64,000 bases of DNA from Gamsiella multidivaricata (Eukaryota > Mortierellomycota > Mortierellomycetes > Mortierellales > Mortierellaceae), in contig NW_026251757.1 in assembly GCF_025024155.1 (NCBI RefSeq), forward strand, positions 124,001 to 188,000, in the 5' to 3' direction. Of the stretch, positions 62,393 to 64,000 are shown one piece after another (the first letter of the stretch is position 1; every line of letters begins with the position of its first letter). Below the pieces are notes generated by a model. The model ran no database searches, had not been told where the DNA came from, and saw only the letters and a list, made by a program, of their open reading frames with translations. The translations under genes and the position numbers were made by a program.

Positions 62393-63794
62393 GAGCTGAA
62401 TTTACGACGGCGCTGTCGATTTATGTCGTTTTGAGATAGAAAGGCGAACTTGAAAACGAATTCCGGGTTGAAGCATATCCAAGTGCCAAAAAAAGACTAT
62501 TATGAAAACACATCCAGGTGAAGAGTATGATATGCGCATCAGATAGGGGTCGACAAAAAAATGATAAAAAAAAAGACACAGGGGCGCATGCTGCAGACAC
62601 GAATAACGTCTGTCAGGCTAGTACAAGGCTAAGCAATCGCCAAGGAATCATGCGTGCGCGACCCCAAAGCGAAAGATTTGTGAGGGTAAAAAGGCAAATG
62701 ACGAGGATACGACGTGAGAGTTGATGTATGTGTATGGGTGTGTGAGGCGCCAAGGAAATAGACCCTTGAGGGCATGCGGTGCACGGCCAGAGATGAAAGA
62801 AATGGTCTGGGCGAGGGACATGCGCCTCTATGCGAATGAGAGAATTTAACTAGCTCTGTTCGAACCTCTCCCACTCTTTCACTCGCTAGCTCACTACTCC
62901 CTGCCTTCGTTGCCCTGCCCTCTTGTTGCAGTACACAGCTGTAGGGTGGGAGGGCAGTGTGCATCAATGTCGAGTTGGTATCAAAGTAAATGGAAGGATG
63001 GAAGGAGTGAACGGAGTTTCTTGGACATTGCTTGGAAGTTTTTTCAAAAGGACGTATTATTGACCGTGTTAGGCATAGCTTGCCATAGAAAACGGGAGAT
63101 GGCTATTAAAAGAGCAAGGGCGAGTCCAATGTGTTTGCTTCGAGTGAACAAGGTATGAGCAGCAAAAGATCCTGAAGCACCATTTTTTAAAAAAAAAAAA
63201 AAAAAAGGCAGCCTGACCACCCAAGCTGTTTACCGAGACTATGTTCTCGATTTATACGGAAGACCATCTTCTTCTCGCACCAAAGAGAGGATACAAAAAA
63301 TGAGGTGTCAAAAAGATATAATAACAATTTGGGTGGCAATACCGGGATTTCGGGACGCATTAATATCGATTGTGTGAGCGGATGTGTTTAATTTACATCG
63401 AGACAACACTGGTCATAGGCGACCAGTGCAATGGCCCGGAGTAGAGAAGTAGTCTTCATGGCCGTTGTTCTTTTAGCAAAATGGCAATTAGGGCAGGCAC
63501 AGCTTTAAAAGTTCTGTTGCTTTCGCATACGCACCTTGAATAAGCGAGGATGATTAATGAATGCCGGGTGGTCTTGTTAAGACCCTGAAGCTGAGTGCGA
63601 ACACTTTTAAAAAAAATCAACGGCCAGATGTTAGGGGAGTGAATCGAAGAGTTGAAGTTTGAAGTTAAGTGTAAAAAAGAAAGGAATAAACCGTGCCTTG
63701 AACGTTCCTGACCATGTCAAAATAAAGCTTCTCGACGGCATCGCCTCCTTGTTGTGACACCTTACTTGAATGTTTAAGCCCTTCGTAGATGAAT
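62393..63794. other. 1.4-kb region without a clear gene
   Basis: Promoter side of the HMG gene and unassigned sequence. A-rich runs occur at about 63186-63205. No coding frame with features. Confidence 0.45.
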
Positions 63795-63995
63795 TCATTG
63801 AATGTTGGCCTTCAGGGCACTAGCCATGGTCCGCCCCCTTTCTCTCAGGTTTCGGGTTGTGCAATAAGGTCGTCCTGCAATGCGCTCAGGGCCCATCACC
63901 TGCACCACCGCAAACTCCCTGCTTGGACCAATTGTTAGCTTGCAGTCATCAAAGCGTCGGCGGCCTTGAACTTCTTTAATATCAGTAGGAGGCAT
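63795..63995 (-). CDS. Unassigned ORF at the right edge
   Basis: A 66-codon minus-strand frame (MPPTDIKEVQGRRRFDDCKL, then TIGPSREFAVVQVMGPERI) whose composition is unlike the surrounding spacer. It may be a C-terminal exon of a gene extending beyond the window, or a repeat fragment. No family recognised. Confidence 0.3.
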   Translation of the reverse strand: MPPTDIKEVQGRRRFDDCKLTIGPSREFAVVQVMGPERIAGRPYCTTRNLRERGRTMASALKANIQ

Positions 63996-64000
63996 GGCCT

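Noticed and set aside
62518..62967. Short frames on both strands near 62.5-63 kb
   Set aside because: Low information, no splice partners and no motif; more likely promoter sequence of the HMG gene.

Overview
The window looks like nuclear DNA of an early-diverging fungus, most likely Mortierellomycotina (a Mortierella relative). The signs are many short introns (mostly 75-120 nt, GT-AG), CT-rich leaders before start codons, a beta-propeller/ion-channel fusion, a proteinase-K-like subtilase cluster, a PL14-like surface protein, and DUF6589/RecQ-like repeats of the kind seen in such genomes. The assignment rests on protein resemblance only; no search was run.

Layout. 0-0.8 kb: 3' part of a Gly/Gln-rich gene with a Cys-rich tail. 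1.7-7.2 kb (+): a 13-exon WD40-like/TRP-like channel. 7.8-8.4 kb (-): a small RRM protein. 9.1-15.2 kb (-): a DIP2/CMR2-like tandem adenylate-forming protein. 16.4-17.8 kb (-): RTR1/RPAP2-type Pol II CTD phosphatase, divergent from ADE12 (18.6-20.7 kb, +). 20.7-24.6 kb is a gene-poor, simple-repeat-rich interval leading to an Ecl1-like zinc protein (24.6-25.1 kb). 27.2-28.5 kb (-): a PL14-like protein with hydrophobic ends. 29.0-30.9 kb (+): a CENP-P-like kinetochore protein. 31.4-32.1 kb (+): a Ser-rich orphan. 32.7-34.0 kb (+): GINS subunit PSF3. Then comes a tRNA-Ala(CGC).

34.4-47.2 kb is a mobile-element island. It starts with a 902-bp MULE-like element that has about 200-bp terminal inverted repeats and a 9-bp target-site duplication. 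Thirty base pairs further begins a 10.4-kb palindrome (35393-45812). Its two 2328-bp arms are equal in length, apparently almost identical, and each carries a complete AKR7-like aldo-keto reductase gene. The 5.8-kb centre holds a broken DUF6589 gene and a broken RecQ-like helicase gene, convergently arranged. The right arm runs into a decayed Ty3/Gypsy integrase region.

47.2-64 kb is ordinary again: a small acidic ORF, a DHA2-type MFS exporter (50.4-52.3 kb), a tandem subtilase cluster with two intact genes and two broken copies (53.1-59.7 kb), an HMG-box regulator (59.9-62.4 kb, -), and an unassigned ORF at the right edge. Housekeeping genes for purine synthesis, replication, transcription and the kinetochore flank the island, so it is probably an insertion hot spot inside core sequence rather than a whole accessory chromosome. 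Exon limits were read by hand and checked by reading-frame phase; no transcript evidence was available.
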